From Mycobacterium conspicuum (lineage in GTDB: Bacteria > Actinomycetota > Actinomycetes > Mycobacteriales > Mycobacteriaceae): DNA of 64,000 nt. The position numbers were made by a program, and so were the translations under genes. The stretch lies in NCBI RefSeq assembly GCF_010730195.1, contig NZ_AP022613.1, forward strand, positions 2,170,001-2,234,000. The letters run 5' to 3'. Numbering within the stretch: the first letter of the stretch is position 1; every line of letters begins with the position of its first letter. The notes beneath the pieces are model-generated. The model saw nothing but the letters and a program-made list of their open reading frames with translations, searched no databases and was not told the DNA's origin. This document shows, in pieces, positions 16,187 to 25,915 of the stretch.

Positions 16187-17590
16187 ATGAAGCGGCTTTC
16201 GAGTGTCGATGCGGCGTTTTGGTCCGCCGAAACCGCGGGCTGGCATATGCATGTCGGCGCGCTGGCGATCTGCGATCTCACCGACGCTCCGGAATACAGC
16301 TTCCAGCGGCTGCGCGAAATCATGATCGAGCGTTTGCCGGAACTGCCGCAGCTGCGCTGGCGCGTCACCGGCGCCCGGCTGGGGCTGGATCGGCCCTGGT
16401 TCGTCGAGGACGAAGACCTCGACATCGACTTCCACATGCGGCGCATCGCGGTCCCCGCGCCGGGCGGACGGAAAGAGGTCGACGAACTCGTGGGCCGGCT
16501 GATGTCCTACAAGCTGGACCGCTCCCGGCCGCTGTGGGAGCTGTGGGTGATCGAGAACGTCAAGGGCAACCGCGTCGCCACGCTGACCAAGATGCACCAC
16601 GCCATCGTCGACGGGGTGTCCGGTGCCGGGCTGGCCGAAATCATGCTGGACGTCACGCCCGAACCGCGTCCGCCGCAGGAGCACACGGTGGGATCGCTGG
16701 TCGGATTCCAGCTGCCCGGCTTCGAACGGCGCGCGCTGGGTGCGCTGTACAACGTCGTCGTCAAGACCCCGTTTCGGATCACCCGGCTGCTGGAACAGAC
16801 GGTGCGCCAACAGGTTGCGGCGCTCGGCGTCAGCAGCAAGCCGCCGGGCTACTTCGAGGCGCCCAAGACGCGGTTCAACGCGCCGGTCTCGCCGCATCGC
16901 CGCATCACGGGTAGCCGCGTGGACCTGGAGCGGGCCAAGGCCGTCAAGGATGCCTTCGGCGTCAAGCTCAACGATGTGGTGCTCGCGCTGGTGGCCGGTG
17001 CCGCCCGCGAGTACCTGCAAAAGCACGACGAGCTGCCGGCCAAACCATTGATCGCGCAGATCCCGGTGTCGACGCGCACCGACGAAAGCCACGGCGAGGT
17101 CGGCAACAGGATCAGCTCCATGACCGCCTCGTTGGCCACCGACATCGAGGACCCGGCCGAGCGGCTCAAGGCCATCCACGAGAGCACGCAGAGCGCAAAG
17201 GGCATGGCCAAGGCGCTTTCGGCGCATCAGATCATGGGCCTCACCGAGACCACGCCGCCCGGGCTGCTGCAGCTGGCCGCCCGGGCCTACACGGCTTCCG
17301 GCCTGTCGCGCAACCTGGCGCCGCTCAACCTGGTGGTGTCCAATGTTCCCGGCCCGCCGCTGCCGCTGTACATGGCCGGCGCCAAGCTCGAGTCGCTGGT
17401 GCCGCTGGGGCCGCCGGTGATGGACATCGCGCTGAACATCACCTGCTTCTCCTACGAGAAGAACCTGGACTTCGGCTTTGTCACCACGCCGGAAGTCGCC
17501 AACGACATCGACGTCATGGCGCGCGCCGTGGAACCGGCGCTGACCGAACTCGAGATCGCCGCCGGACTCATCGAGCCGGCGGGTTCGTGA
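16187..17590 (+). CDS. Wax ester synthase / diacylglycerol acyltransferase (WS/DGAT)
   Basis: 467 aa. It esterifies diacylglycerol or fatty alcohol with acyl-CoA, making triacylglycerol or wax ester for storage. The condensing active-site motif HHAIVDG is at residues 137-143 (H137, H138, D142). The N-terminal SVDAAFWSAETAGWHMHVG and the C-terminal NLVVSNVPGPPLPLYMAGAKL match the long mycobacterial Tgs family. It corresponds to Rv1425. Its last 23 bases overlap the convergent esterase gene, so the two could interfere with each other at the transcript 3' ends. It lies across from fadD12 and a PlsC-like gene, so the block as a whole is concerned with acyl-lipid metabolism. Confidence 0.93.
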   Translation: MKRLSSVDAAFWSAETAGWHMHVGALAICDLTDAPEYSFQRLREIMIERLPELPQLRWRVTGARLGLDRPWFVEDEDLDIDFHMRRIAVPAPGGRKEVDELVGRLMSYKLDRSRPLWELWVIENVKGNRVATLTKMHHAIVDGVSGAGLAEIMLDVTPEPRPPQEHTVGSLVGFQLPGFERRALGALYNVVVKTPFRITRLLEQTVRQQVAALGVSSKPPGYFEAPKTRFNAPVSPHRRITGSRVDLERAKAVKDAFGVKLNDVVLALVAGAAREYLQKHDELPAKPLIAQIPVSTRTDESHGEVGNRISSMTASLATDIEDPAERLKAIHESTQSAKGMAKALSAHQIMGLTETTPPGLLQLAARAYTASGLSRNLAPLNLVVSNVPGPPLPLYMAGAKLESLVPLGPPVMDIALNITCFSYEKNLDFGFVTTPEVANDIDVMARAVEPALTELEIAAGLIEPAGS

Positions 17591-18842
17591 CGTATACCCA
17601 CGACAGAAAGCGGGCGACCGCCTCGGCGACCTTATGCGCCCGCGGCGAATCGAAGATGTCGAAAGCGTGCTGGGCGTAAGGCAATTCGGCGTAGGCCACC
17701 GGTGACTTGGAGACCGCCCGCAGCTCTCGGACGAAGTTGCGCCCTTCCACTACCGGGATGAGCGAGTCGTCCTGGCCGTGCAGCACGAAGAACGGCGGCG
17801 CGTCGGCACTGACCTGACGGATCGGCGAAGCATCGACATAGATGTCCCGGTTCTTGCTGAATCTCCGCTTCACTACGAACATTTCGAGCAACCTGACGAA
17901 CTGCCGACGGCCCGGGCCCTCGGTGGAGAACCAGTCGTAGTGTCCGTACATCGGAACGGCGGCCACCACCGAGGTGTCGGCGTCTTCGAAGCCCGGCTGA
18001 AATTTGGGGTCGTTGGGGGTCAGGGCCGCCAACGCCGACAGGTGGCCGCCGGCGGACCCGCCGGTGATCGCGACGAAGTCGGGGTCGCCGCCGTAGCGCG
18101 CGATGTTCTCTTTCACCCAGGCCAAGGCGCGCTTGACGTCGACGATGTGGTCGGGCCAGGTGTGCAGCGGGGAAACCCGATACCCGATCGACACGCATAT
18201 CCAGCCGCGGGCGGCCAGGTGGCCCATCAACGGATAGGCCTGCGGGCGACGCATCCCGATCACCCACGCGCCGCCGGGCACCTGCAGCAGCACCGGCGCC
18301 TTGCCGTCACGCGGCAGGTCGCGCCGGCGCCAGATGTCGGCCCGGTTGGCGCGCCCGTGCGGGCCGTAGGAGACGACGTTGGTCTTGTCGACATACAGTC
18401 GGCGTGACATGTAGGTGCGCATCGGCAGATTGCGCCGACCCCTGCGCGTCGGCTGGCTGGGCAGCTTGCTGAGTTCGTCGGCGTAGTCGGCTCCGAGCTC
18501 TTCGGTCAGCCCGGCCTCCAGCACCGGGCCCGGGGTGGTCGCACCGAGGTATCGGATCGCGCCCAGCACCGCCCACGACGCGGCCGTCAGGGCCAGTGCC
18601 GCCTTCCCTTTCGGTCCGGCGAAATCGCCGCGACGGCCTCGGCGCACCGCATCCAGCACGGAGGCGGCGAGGTAAAGCTGCGGCACCTCCGATGTCGGCC
18701 AGCCGGACCAGAATTCGTACACGGAGACGTACGGGTTGCGGCTGATTGGGTGCAATCCGTTGGCGGCGTTGAGCAGTTCTAACGCGGCGCGCGTCAGCGG
18801 CCGGGGCTTTCTGATCTGGCGCCACAATCGTTGGTATCGCAT
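17568..18842 (-). CDS. lipO: Alpha/beta-hydrolase esterase (LipO type)
   Basis: 424 aa from the ATG at 18842, which overlaps the fadD12 stop as ATGA (a TTG one codon earlier is also possible). The hormone-sensitive-lipase-like fold is shown by the oxyanion VPGGAW near residue 190, the nucleophile elbow GGSAGG with S263, the acid in LHGQDDS (D358/D359) and the histidine H392 (YAQHAFD). The first 140 residues are an N-terminal extension with a hydrophobic stretch (AALALTAASWAVLGAI) that may associate with membrane. The substrate is unknown; carboxylester lipids are likely from the family. It corresponds to Rv1426c and belongs to a minus-strand unit with fadD12 and the PlsC-like gene. Confidence 0.88.
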   Translation of the reverse strand: MRYQRLWRQIRKPRPLTRAALELLNAANGLHPISRNPYVSVYEFWSGWPTSEVPQLYLAASVLDAVRRGRRGDFAGPKGKAALALTAASWAVLGAIRYLGATTPGPVLEAGLTEELGADYADELSKLPSQPTRRGRRNLPMRTYMSRRLYVDKTNVVSYGPHGRANRADIWRRRDLPRDGKAPVLLQVPGGAWVIGMRRPQAYPLMGHLAARGWICVSIGYRVSPLHTWPDHIVDVKRALAWVKENIARYGGDPDFVAITGGSAGGHLSALAALTPNDPKFQPGFEDADTSVVAAVPMYGHYDWFSTEGPGRRQFVRLLEMFVVKRRFSKNRDIYVDASPIRQVSADAPPFFVLHGQDDSLIPVVEGRNFVRELRAVSKSPVAYAELPYAQHAFDIFDSPRAHKVAEAVARFLSWVYVTNPPAR

Positions 18843-20479
18843 CAACCGGTCACCCTGGCCTTAAGTTCGTTGCGCAGCACCTTGCCGGTGCTGCCGCGGG
18901 GAAGTTCGTCGACAACCACTATCTCGCGCGGCACCTTGTAGTTGGCCAGGTTGTCCCGGACGTGCTGCTTGAGGGCAGCGGGCGTGGCGGACCCGCCGGG
19001 TTCGAGCACCACGAACGCGGCGAGGCGCTGGCCGTACTGCTCATCGTCGACGCCGATCACCGCGGCTTCGGCCACCTCGGGGTGCGACGCCAGCATCTTC
19101 TCCACCTCGATCGGGTAGACGTTCTCACCGCCCGACACGATCATCTCGTCGTCGCGGCCCACCACGAACAGTCGACCGGCCTCGTCGAGGTAGCCGACGT
19201 CGCCGGAGGACATGAAGCCGGCATGAAAGTCTTTGGTGGCACCGGTGGTGTAGCCGTCGAATTGAGTGTCGTTGCGGACGTAGATGCTGCCGACCTCCCC
19301 GGTCGGGACCTCGTTGAATTCGGGGTCCAGGATGCGGATTTCGGTGCCGCCGGCGGGTCGGCCCGCGGTGTCGGGGGCCGCGCGCAGGTCGGCCGGCGTC
19401 GCGGTGGCGATCATGCCCGCCTCAGTGGCGTTGTAGTTGTTGTAGATCACGTCGCCGAACTGGTCCATGAACGCGATGACGACATCGGGCCGCATCCGCG
19501 AGCCCGACGCCGCCGCGAAGCGCAATGAGCGTCCGCTGTAACGGTTTCGAACCTCGGCGGGCAGGTCCATGATCCGGTCGAACATCACCGGAACCACCGC
19601 AAGGCCCGTCGCGCGGTGGCGGTCGATCAGATCCAGGGTGGCTTCCGGGTCGAACTTGCGCCGAGTCACCACGGTGCAGGCCATCGACGCGGCGAAGATC
19701 AGCTGCGAGAAGCCCCACGCGTGGAACATCGGCGCGACGATCACGATCGTTTCCTCGGCCCGCCACGGTGTGCGGTCCAGGATCGCCTTGAGCGTGCCGA
19801 TGCCGGCGCCGCCGCCAGATTGCTTGGCGCCCTTGGGAGATCCGGTAGTGCCGGAGGTCAGCAGGATCATCCTGCCCTTGACGGGCGCGGCGCCGGTGCG
19901 CTCGGGCCGCTGACCGGTGTGGCCGGCGATCAGCTTCTCGACGGTCAGCTCGTGCGGCGTGTCAGTCCAGGCCAGGATGCGAGTGGCGTCGGGTTTGTCG
20001 GCCAGCGCGCGGTCCACCGTCTCGGTGAACTCCTCGTCGTAGATGACGGCCTCGACGGCTTCACGGTTGACCACGTCGGCCATCGCGGGGCCGGCGAACG
20101 ACGTGTTGAGCAGCACGACGTCGGAGCCGATCCGGCTGGACGCCACCACGGCCTCGACGAAACCGCGGTGATTGCGGCACATCACGCCGATCACCTTCGG
20201 CTGACCGGTCGGTAGCCGTTGTAACGCCGACGCCAGCGCGTTGATCCGCTCGTCGAGCTGGCACCAGGTCAGCGTGCCCAGTTCGTCGATAAGCGCGGGA
20301 CGGTGCGGGCAGCGCTGCGCCGCACTCGCGAAGCCGACGGTCATGCCCATGCCTTCGCGCCGCATCGCGGCCGCCATCTTCAGGTAGCGGTCGGGGCGCA
20401 TCGGCGCGATCATGCCCGCGCGCGCCAGCGTGCCGACGATGCCGAGCGCTCGTCCGATCCGACCTGGTGCAGGAGCCAT
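18842..20479 (-). CDS. fadD12: Long-chain fatty-acid-CoA ligase FadD12 type
   Basis: 545 aa from ATG at 20479; a GTG immediately before it (20482) is equally possible. It belongs to the adenylate-forming family. The P-loop ILLTSGTTGSPKGAKQ is near residue 190, the adenine-binding YNNYNATEAG near 330, the hinge SGDVGYLDEAGRLFVVGRDDEMIVSGGENVYP near 430 and the catalytic-lysine end RGSTGKVLRNELKARV. It activates fatty acids to acyl-CoA via acyl-AMP; chain length is not predictable here. It is packed between the PlsC-like gene (ends at 20483) and lipO (ATGA overlap), consistent with one operon. It corresponds to Rv1427c. Confidence 0.92.
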   Translation of the reverse strand: MAPAPGRIGRALGIVGTLARAGMIAPMRPDRYLKMAAAMRREGMGMTVGFASAAQRCPHRPALIDELGTLTWCQLDERINALASALQRLPTGQPKVIGVMCRNHRGFVEAVVASSRIGSDVVLLNTSFAGPAMADVVNREAVEAVIYDEEFTETVDRALADKPDATRILAWTDTPHELTVEKLIAGHTGQRPERTGAAPVKGRMILLTSGTTGSPKGAKQSGGGAGIGTLKAILDRTPWRAEETIVIVAPMFHAWGFSQLIFAASMACTVVTRRKFDPEATLDLIDRHRATGLAVVPVMFDRIMDLPAEVRNRYSGRSLRFAAASGSRMRPDVVIAFMDQFGDVIYNNYNATEAGMIATATPADLRAAPDTAGRPAGGTEIRILDPEFNEVPTGEVGSIYVRNDTQFDGYTTGATKDFHAGFMSSGDVGYLDEAGRLFVVGRDDEMIVSGGENVYPIEVEKMLASHPEVAEAAVIGVDDEQYGQRLAAFVVLEPGGSATPAALKQHVRDNLANYKVPREIVVVDELPRGSTGKVLRNELKARVTG

Positions 20480-20482
20480 CAC

Positions 20483-21301
20483 TCAGCCGAGTATCGGGAA
20501 ACGGCGTTGGCGGGCAAGCTCTTTGAGGCGCCGTTGCATCACCGACCGGACGTGCTCGTCGACCTCGTCGACGTCGGGGTCCTCGCCGAATCGGGCGGTG
20601 ATGTCGATCGGTTCCAGCACCTGCGTCACGATCTTGGTGGGCAGCGGCAGGTTGGGCGGGACCGCCGCGCTGAACCCGAACGGAAATCCGAACGACAGCG
20701 GCAGAATGTCGCTGCGCAGCAAGCGTTTTAAGCCCAGCCGGCGCGCCAGCCACGTGCCGCGCGACAGGTAGAGCTGCGTTTCCTGTCCGCCGATGGATAC
20801 CGCGGGCACGATCGGCACACCGGCTTCGATCGCGGTGCGGACGTATCCCTTGCGCCCGTTGAAGTCGATCTCGTTCTGCGCCAGCGTGGGTCGGTATGCG
20901 TCGTAGTCGCCGCCGGGGAACACGATCACCACGCCGCCGGAGCGCAAAGCTTTGGCGGCGTTGGCGCGGTCGGCCCGGATGTAGCCGGTACGCCTGAAGA
21001 ATGGTCCGGTGGGACCCATGAACAGGATGTCGTGGCTGAGCGTGTAGACCGGCCGGTCATAGCCGAACTTGTCGTAGAAGTCGACGCTGAAGATCGGCAC
21101 GTCCATCGGGAACATGCCGCCGGAGTGGTTGCCGACCACCAGCGCCCCGCCGGGCGGGAAGCAATCCAGGCCGCGCACCTCGGACCGGAAGTAGCTCTTC
21201 AGGATCGGGCGCAGCACGCCGATCATGCGTTGGGTCAAGCCGGGATCGAATTTGGCTATGTCACCAGCGTCGCCGGCGTCTTCCGTGTCGCTGTCGGTCA
21301 C
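20483..21301 (-). CDS. PlsC-like lysophospholipid/glycerolipid acyltransferase
   Basis: 272 aa. The acyltransferase block VVGNHSGGMFPMD has the catalytic histidine at H59 and an aspartate at D67; the spacing is longer than the classic HX4D and resembles the MGAT-like branch of the family. FPGGDYDAYRP near residue 150 is the second substrate-binding block. It probably acylates a glycerolipid with acyl-CoA supplied by the neighbouring FadD12. The GTG start at 21301 is preceded by AGGGAG at suitable spacing. It is the first gene of the minus-strand unit ending with lipO and corresponds to Rv1428c. Confidence 0.85.
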   Translation of the reverse strand: MTDSDTEDAGDAGDIAKFDPGLTQRMIGVLRPILKSYFRSEVRGLDCFPPGGALVVGNHSGGMFPMDVPIFSVDFYDKFGYDRPVYTLSHDILFMGPTGPFFRRTGYIRADRANAAKALRSGGVVIVFPGGDYDAYRPTLAQNEIDFNGRKGYVRTAIEAGVPIVPAVSIGGQETQLYLSRGTWLARRLGLKRLLRSDILPLSFGFPFGFSAAVPPNLPLPTKIVTQVLEPIDITARFGEDPDVDEVDEHVRSVMQRRLKELARQRRFPILG

Positions 21302-21391
21302 CAGGCTCCCTAACGGCTTCGCGGCGGCTTTGGACGCACCCCAGTGCGGCGTGGACGTGTTCGATGGTAACCAGCGCGCCCGGGCCGCCGG

Positions 21392-21883
21392 TTAGGAGTC
21401 GTCCTCGCGCCAGATGCACACGCCGTGCAGTGTCATGGTGGCCATGTCGGGGACCACCGTGAAATCCAGTGTGTTGTCGCCGGTGGTCGCCTGCGTCGCC
21501 GGTGCCCCGCCCGCGATGTGGGTTTGTTCCTCCGCGCAGTCGGCGCCCCGTTCGTAGCCGGTCCACCTGGTGCCCTCCACGACATCATTCCTGGTCAATG
21601 TCGCGGCCGGCCCGTAGGTAAACCAGGCGACTGCGGGCCGTTGGATGTCGTCGCGGTGCTGCCACACGAACACCGGGATGCCTTTGACGCACTCCAGGAC
21701 TTCGTGTTGCGGTGAGAACGTTTGCACGCCGTCCATCACTCCGGCCGATCCGCCGCACGCGACGCCGGGTTCCGGGACGACCGGGTCGGCGTGTGCGACC
21801 GGCGCAAGCAGGGCCGCTGCGGCGAACCCTGCGGTGAACCCTGCAGTGAACGTTGTGAAGGCCACGTTCACACTGCGTTTCAT
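21392..21883 (-). CDS. Small secreted protein, unknown function
   Basis: 163 aa from the ATG at 21883. A signal peptide is clear: MKRSVNVAFTT..., a hydrophobic core (AGFAAAALLAP) and an AHA-D type cleavage site (VAHADPVVPEPG). The mature part of about 130 residues has four cysteines that could form two disulphides (VACGGS, LECVKG, ADCAEE, HGVCIWRE). No lipobox and no enzymatic motif are present, and I do not recognise the family. It stands alone between the acyltransferase operon and a plus-strand hypothetical gene. The open frame upstream of the ATG is not coding-like. Confidence 0.75.
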   Translation of the reverse strand: MKRSVNVAFTTFTAGFTAGFAAAALLAPVAHADPVVPEPGVACGGSAGVMDGVQTFSPQHEVLECVKGIPVFVWQHRDDIQRPAVAWFTYGPAATLTRNDVVEGTRWTGYERGADCAEEQTHIAGGAPATQATTGDNTLDFTVVPDMATMTLHGVCIWREDDS

Positions 21884-22174
21884 GGTCGGTGATGATAACC
21901 GGGCCCGCCGATCGACGGCTAGTGCTTCGAGCAAATCTATAGGGACGGCAATTGCCCTGCAAGACCGCCCTTTCTACATTGCTAGGGCTACGCGGTATCC
22001 CGTGCTGACGCGGGTGTGCGGCCTGCGCGGCGGACCGTTGGCGTTTGCTGGTTGGTCATTCGCCGTTCGCATGAAGCGAGGTTTTGAACGCAGGCGTGGA
22101 CGCAGCTTTTGCCGGCCGCGCGGGTGCGCTATCGTTCTTTCCGCCGCGCACCCGACCCCCCTGAAAGAGGCAAT

Positions 22175-22594
22175 ATGACGCCCGCCCCGACTGAAGCCCA
22201 CCGGTCGCAGGGTGCCCGAGTCGCCGCCGAGCGCAGGTTGAACGGCACGTTCGATCGGAATGCCTCTTCGCCCCGTCTGGGCACGCCCCACGCTCGGGCA
22301 GTCCCTGTCCCGCAAGGGAAGTCGTCGTCGCCGAACCCGGCCGCCACGCCCGACGATCGGCAGGCCGAGTACTTCCTGCGGCTGCTCATCCAGAGCCGCC
22401 AGGCGATTGAGCAGCGGATCGATGCCCATCAGAAGGCCATCGCGGCCGCCGAAGCTTGCGGCAACCTCCACGACGTCCGCCGCCATCGGCAGCTGACCCT
22501 GACGGCGGAACAGGACCGCCGCACCGTCGCGGACCTCATCGACAACCTGGGGAGGCGATTCCGGGTTCCGCCGCGCGTGCGGCCCGTGCGCTAG
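22175..22594 (+). CDS. Hypothetical small soluble protein with helical C-terminal half
   Basis: 139 aa from the ATG at 22175, preceded by GAAAGAGG at good spacing. The first 60 residues are polar and low complexity (rich in A, R, P, S). The second half is helical and charged (DRQAEYFLRLLIQSRQAIEQRIDAHQKAIAAAEACGN..., RRHRQLTLTAEQDRRTVADLIDNLGRRF) and may form a helical hairpin. No signal peptide, membrane segment or known domain is seen. The region from 21884 to 22174 upstream is noncoding and holds its promoter and that of the divergent secreted protein. Function unknown. Confidence 0.6.
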   Translation: MTPAPTEAHRSQGARVAAERRLNGTFDRNASSPRLGTPHARAVPVPQGKSSSPNPAATPDDRQAEYFLRLLIQSRQAIEQRIDAHQKAIAAAEACGNLHDVRRHRQLTLTAEQDRRTVADLIDNLGRRFRVPPRVRPVR

Positions 22595-22730
22595 CGGGAA
22601 CGGGTGCTGCCGCAGCATTTTTCGCGGCGCGCTTCCGGTGACCCGGTCCGTGCGATCAATTCGCCGACCGGGCGCGATACATTGAATCGGCCAACCGGTT
22701 TCTCACCTGGAATCTGGAAACGAGGCCGCC

Positions 22731-24491
22731 ATGGGATTCATGTCACCCGTACTTCCGGATGTCGACCACGACACCTGGCCCACCTTGCCCCGGGCGAAGC
22801 GACTGCAGGTGGTGAGCCGGCACTGGGCCGAGCACGGATTCGGGACGCCGTACGCGGTCTATCTGCTGTACCTGATCAAGATCGCCCTCTACGTCGCCGT
22901 CCCCGCCGCGATCATCTCGCTCACCCCCGGCCTGGGCGGCCTGAGCCGGATCGCCGACTGGTGGACACAGCCGATCGTGCACCAGAAGTTCATTATCTTC
23001 ACGCTGCTGTTCGAGGTCACCGGGTTCGGCTGCGGATCGGGTCCGCTCACCGGACGATTCATCCCGCCGATCGGCGGCTTCCTTTATTGGTTGCGGCCCA
23101 AGACAATTCGGCTTCCGGCATGGCCGGACCAGGTCCCGTTCACCCGCGGTGATTCCCGGACCGTCGTTGATGTCGTCCTGTATGCCGTCGTCTTGATCAG
23201 CGGGGTATGGGCGCTGGGGTCAGGTGGCACGGGCGGGCCGGTCACCGAGGCCGGCGACGTGGGCGTGATCGACCCCGTGCTGGTCATCCCGACGATCGTC
23301 GCCCTGGCGCTGTTGGGTTTGCGTGACAAGACCATCTTCCTGGCCGCGCGCGGCGAGCACTACTGGCTGAAGCTGTTCGTGTTCTTCTTCCCGTTCATTC
23401 CCGACCAGGTGGCGGCCTTCAAGATCGTCATGCTGTTCCTGTGGTGGGGGGCGGCGACGTCGAAGCTCAACCACCATTTCCCGTACGTCGTGGCGGTGAT
23501 GACGAGTAACAACGCGCTGCTGCGCAGCAAGCTGTTTACTCCGGTCAAGCACATGCTCTACCTGGATCCCGTGAACGACCTGCGCCCCTCCCTGTTGCCG
23601 AAACTGATGGCCCACGTCGGCGGCACCACGGCGGAATTCCTGGTGCCGACCGTGCTGGTCTTCGTCGCCGGCGATCAACCGTGGCGGTGGTTCCTGATCG
23701 GTTTCATGGTGCTCTTCCACCTCAACATCCTGTCGAACCTGCCGATGGGAGTTCCGTTGGAGTGGAACGTCTTTTTCATCTTCTCGCTGTTTTATCTGTT
23801 CGGGCATTACGGTGCGATTCGCGCCGTCGACCTTCGGTCACCGCTGCTGCTGGCCCTGCTGATCGCCGCGGTCGCGGTCGCGATCCTGGGAAACCTGTTC
23901 CCCGAAAAGATTTCGTTTCTGCCGGCGATGCGCTACTACGCGGGTAACTGGGCCACCAGCGTGTGGTGCTTCCGGGCGGGCGTCGAGGACAAGATCGAAG
24001 CCGACATCGTGAAAAGCTCTGCGCTGGTTATTAATCAGCTGACCAAGCTCTACGGACGGGCGACCGCCGAGATGATGTCCGACAAGGTCGCGGCGTTCCG
24101 CGCGATGCACACGCACGGCAGGGCCCTCAACGGATTGTTGCCCCGCGCGATCCCCAACGAGGCCGACTACAGCGTGCGCGAGGGCGAGGTGGTCGCCGGA
24201 CCCCTGGTCGGCTGGAACTTCGGCGAAGGCCACCTGCACAACGAGCAGTTACTCGAAGCGGTGCAGTGGCGCTGCCACTTCGAGGATGGCGACCTGCGCG
24301 TCATCGTCCTTGAGGGTCAACCGATTCAGACGCAGCGGCAGTGGTATCGCATCCTGGACGCCAAGACCGGCTTGATCGAGGCGGGCTACGTCCACGTCAA
24401 GGACATGCTGAGCCGCCAGCCGTGGCCCGAGCCTGGTGACGAGTTCCCCGTCCACGTCACCAGGACCCGCGCCGCACGCGGGGCCCGTTGA
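22731..24491 (+). CDS. DUF3556-type multispanning membrane protein (Rv1431 like)
   Basis: 586 aa. The first 400 residues hold about eight to ten hydrophobic segments (for example YLLYLIKIALYVAVPAAIISL; VVDVVLYAVVLISGVWALG; LLLALLIAAVAVAILGNLF), with charged or histidine-bearing loops between them (GRFIPPIGGFLYWLRPKTI; KLNHHFPYVVAVMTSNN). The last 190 residues are soluble. I recognise the actinobacterial DUF3556 family but know no function. The following gene starts inside its stop (TTGA), so the membrane protein and the FAD oxidoreductase are probably made together, and a shared role in lipid or isoprenoid modification is a reasonable guess. The start ATG is preceded by GAGG. Confidence 0.8.
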   Translation: MGFMSPVLPDVDHDTWPTLPRAKRLQVVSRHWAEHGFGTPYAVYLLYLIKIALYVAVPAAIISLTPGLGGLSRIADWWTQPIVHQKFIIFTLLFEVTGFGCGSGPLTGRFIPPIGGFLYWLRPKTIRLPAWPDQVPFTRGDSRTVVDVVLYAVVLISGVWALGSGGTGGPVTEAGDVGVIDPVLVIPTIVALALLGLRDKTIFLAARGEHYWLKLFVFFFPFIPDQVAAFKIVMLFLWWGAATSKLNHHFPYVVAVMTSNNALLRSKLFTPVKHMLYLDPVNDLRPSLLPKLMAHVGGTTAEFLVPTVLVFVAGDQPWRWFLIGFMVLFHLNILSNLPMGVPLEWNVFFIFSLFYLFGHYGAIRAVDLRSPLLLALLIAAVAVAILGNLFPEKISFLPAMRYYAGNWATSVWCFRAGVEDKIEADIVKSSALVINQLTKLYGRATAEMMSDKVAAFRAMHTHGRALNGLLPRAIPNEADYSVREGEVVAGPLVGWNFGEGHLHNEQLLEAVQWRCHFEDGDLRVIVLEGQPIQTQRQWYRILDAKTGLIEAGYVHVKDMLSRQPWPEPGDEFPVHVTRTRAARGAR

Positions 24492-25912
24492 CCAACGCGG
24501 TCGTCGTGGGCGCCGGGCCCAATGGCCTGGCCGCGGCGATTCATCTGGCGCGCAACGGTATCGACGTGCAGGTGCTGGAGGCGCGCGACACGATCGGCGG
24601 GGGAGCGCGCTCGGGTGAGCTGACGGTGCCCGGGCTCATCCACGACCACTGCTCGGCGGCTCATCCCATGGGTGTCGGTTCGCCGTTCTGGAAGGAGATC
24701 GACCTGCAGCGCCACGGGCTGGTCTGGAAATGGCCGGAGGTCGACTGCGCGCACCCGCTCGACGACGGGACCGCCGGCGTGCTGTACCGGTCGGTCGATC
24801 AGACGGCCGCGGGCATGGGACCCGACCGAACGCGCTGGCGGCTGGCCGTCGGTGACCTGGCGGCCGGATTCGACCAGCTGGCACAGGATTTGCTTCGTCC
24901 GGTGATCAACGTTCCGCGCCACCCGCTCCGCCTCGCGGCGTTCGGTCCGCGCGCCCTGCTGCCGGCCACGATGATGGCCCGCTGGTTTCGTACCGAGCAG
25001 GCACGCGGCATTCTCGGCGGAGCGGCCGCGCACATGTTCACCCGGCTGGATCGGCCGCTCACCGCGGCGCTCGGCCTGATGTTCCTGGCCGGCGGGCACC
25101 GCTACGGCTGGCCGGTCGCCGAGGGCGGCTCCGGGTCGATCATCGCGGCCCTGGCCGCCGCGCTGAACGCGCACGGCGGCGCCATCACCACCGGGGTGAC
25201 GGTCACCAGCCGGCGCGACATCCCGGCTGCCGACATTGTCATGCTCGACCTGAGTCCCGCGGCGGCGCTGTCGATCTACGGCGACGCCATGCCCGCGCGG
25301 ATTAAGCGGTCCTATCAGCGCTACCGCGAGGGATCCTCGGCGTTCAAGGTTGACTTCGCCATCGAGGGCGACATCCCGTGGACGAATCCCGACTGTGCCC
25401 GCGCGGGCACGGTCCATCTCGGCGGGACGTTCGCCGAGACCGCGGACACCGAACGTCAACGCGCACAAGGGATTATGGTGCGACGTCCCTTCGTGCTCGT
25501 CGGCCAGCAGTACCTGGCCGATCCGTCCCGCTCGGCGGGCAACATCAACCCGATCTGGTCCTACGCGCACGTGCCGTTCGGCTACGATGGCGACGCCACC
25601 GGCGCCGTCGTCGATCAGATCGAGCGCTTCGCGCCGGGGTTCCGCGACCGCGTGATCGCGACCGTGAGCAAGAGCACCGCCGAGCTAGCCGCCTACAACC
25701 CCAACAACATCGGCGGCGACATCATCGGCGGAGCCAACGACGGGTTGCAGTTCCCCTTCCGGCCGCGGGTGGCGCTGAACCCTTATGCCACCGGCGTGCC
25801 GGGCGTCTACCTGTGCTCGCAGTCCACGCCGCCGGGCGCGGGCATCCACGGGCTGTGCGGATATCACGCCGCCGCATCGGCTTTGCGGTGGCTGCGCAGG
25901 CGACGCGACTGA
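24488..25912 (+). CDS. FAD-dependent oxidoreductase, phytoene desaturase/CrtI-like (Rv1432 type)
   Basis: 474 aa. A dinucleotide-binding motif sits at the N-terminus (AVVVGAGPNGLAAAIHLARNGIDVQVLEA, residues 4-32), followed by IGGGARSGELTVPGLIHDHCSAAHP, as in CrtI/amine-oxidase-fold enzymes. The C-terminus has the family's FAD-binding closure (YLCSQSTPPGAGIHGLCGYHAA). The reaction is unknown; relatives desaturate or saturate polyprenoid and retinoid chains. The TTG start overlaps the stop of the membrane protein gene, which is good evidence for coupling. No carotenoid genes lie nearby in the window, so a carotenoid role is not supported. Confidence 0.85.
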   Translation: MTNAVVVGAGPNGLAAAIHLARNGIDVQVLEARDTIGGGARSGELTVPGLIHDHCSAAHPMGVGSPFWKEIDLQRHGLVWKWPEVDCAHPLDDGTAGVLYRSVDQTAAGMGPDRTRWRLAVGDLAAGFDQLAQDLLRPVINVPRHPLRLAAFGPRALLPATMMARWFRTEQARGILGGAAAHMFTRLDRPLTAALGLMFLAGGHRYGWPVAEGGSGSIIAALAAALNAHGGAITTGVTVTSRRDIPAADIVMLDLSPAAALSIYGDAMPARIKRSYQRYREGSSAFKVDFAIEGDIPWTNPDCARAGTVHLGGTFAETADTERQRAQGIMVRRPFVLVGQQYLADPSRSAGNINPIWSYAHVPFGYDGDATGAVVDQIERFAPGFRDRVIATVSKSTAELAAYNPNNIGGDIIGGANDGLQFPFRPRVALNPYATGVPGVYLCSQSTPPGAGIHGLCGYHAAASALRWLRRRRD

Positions 25913-25915
25913 GCG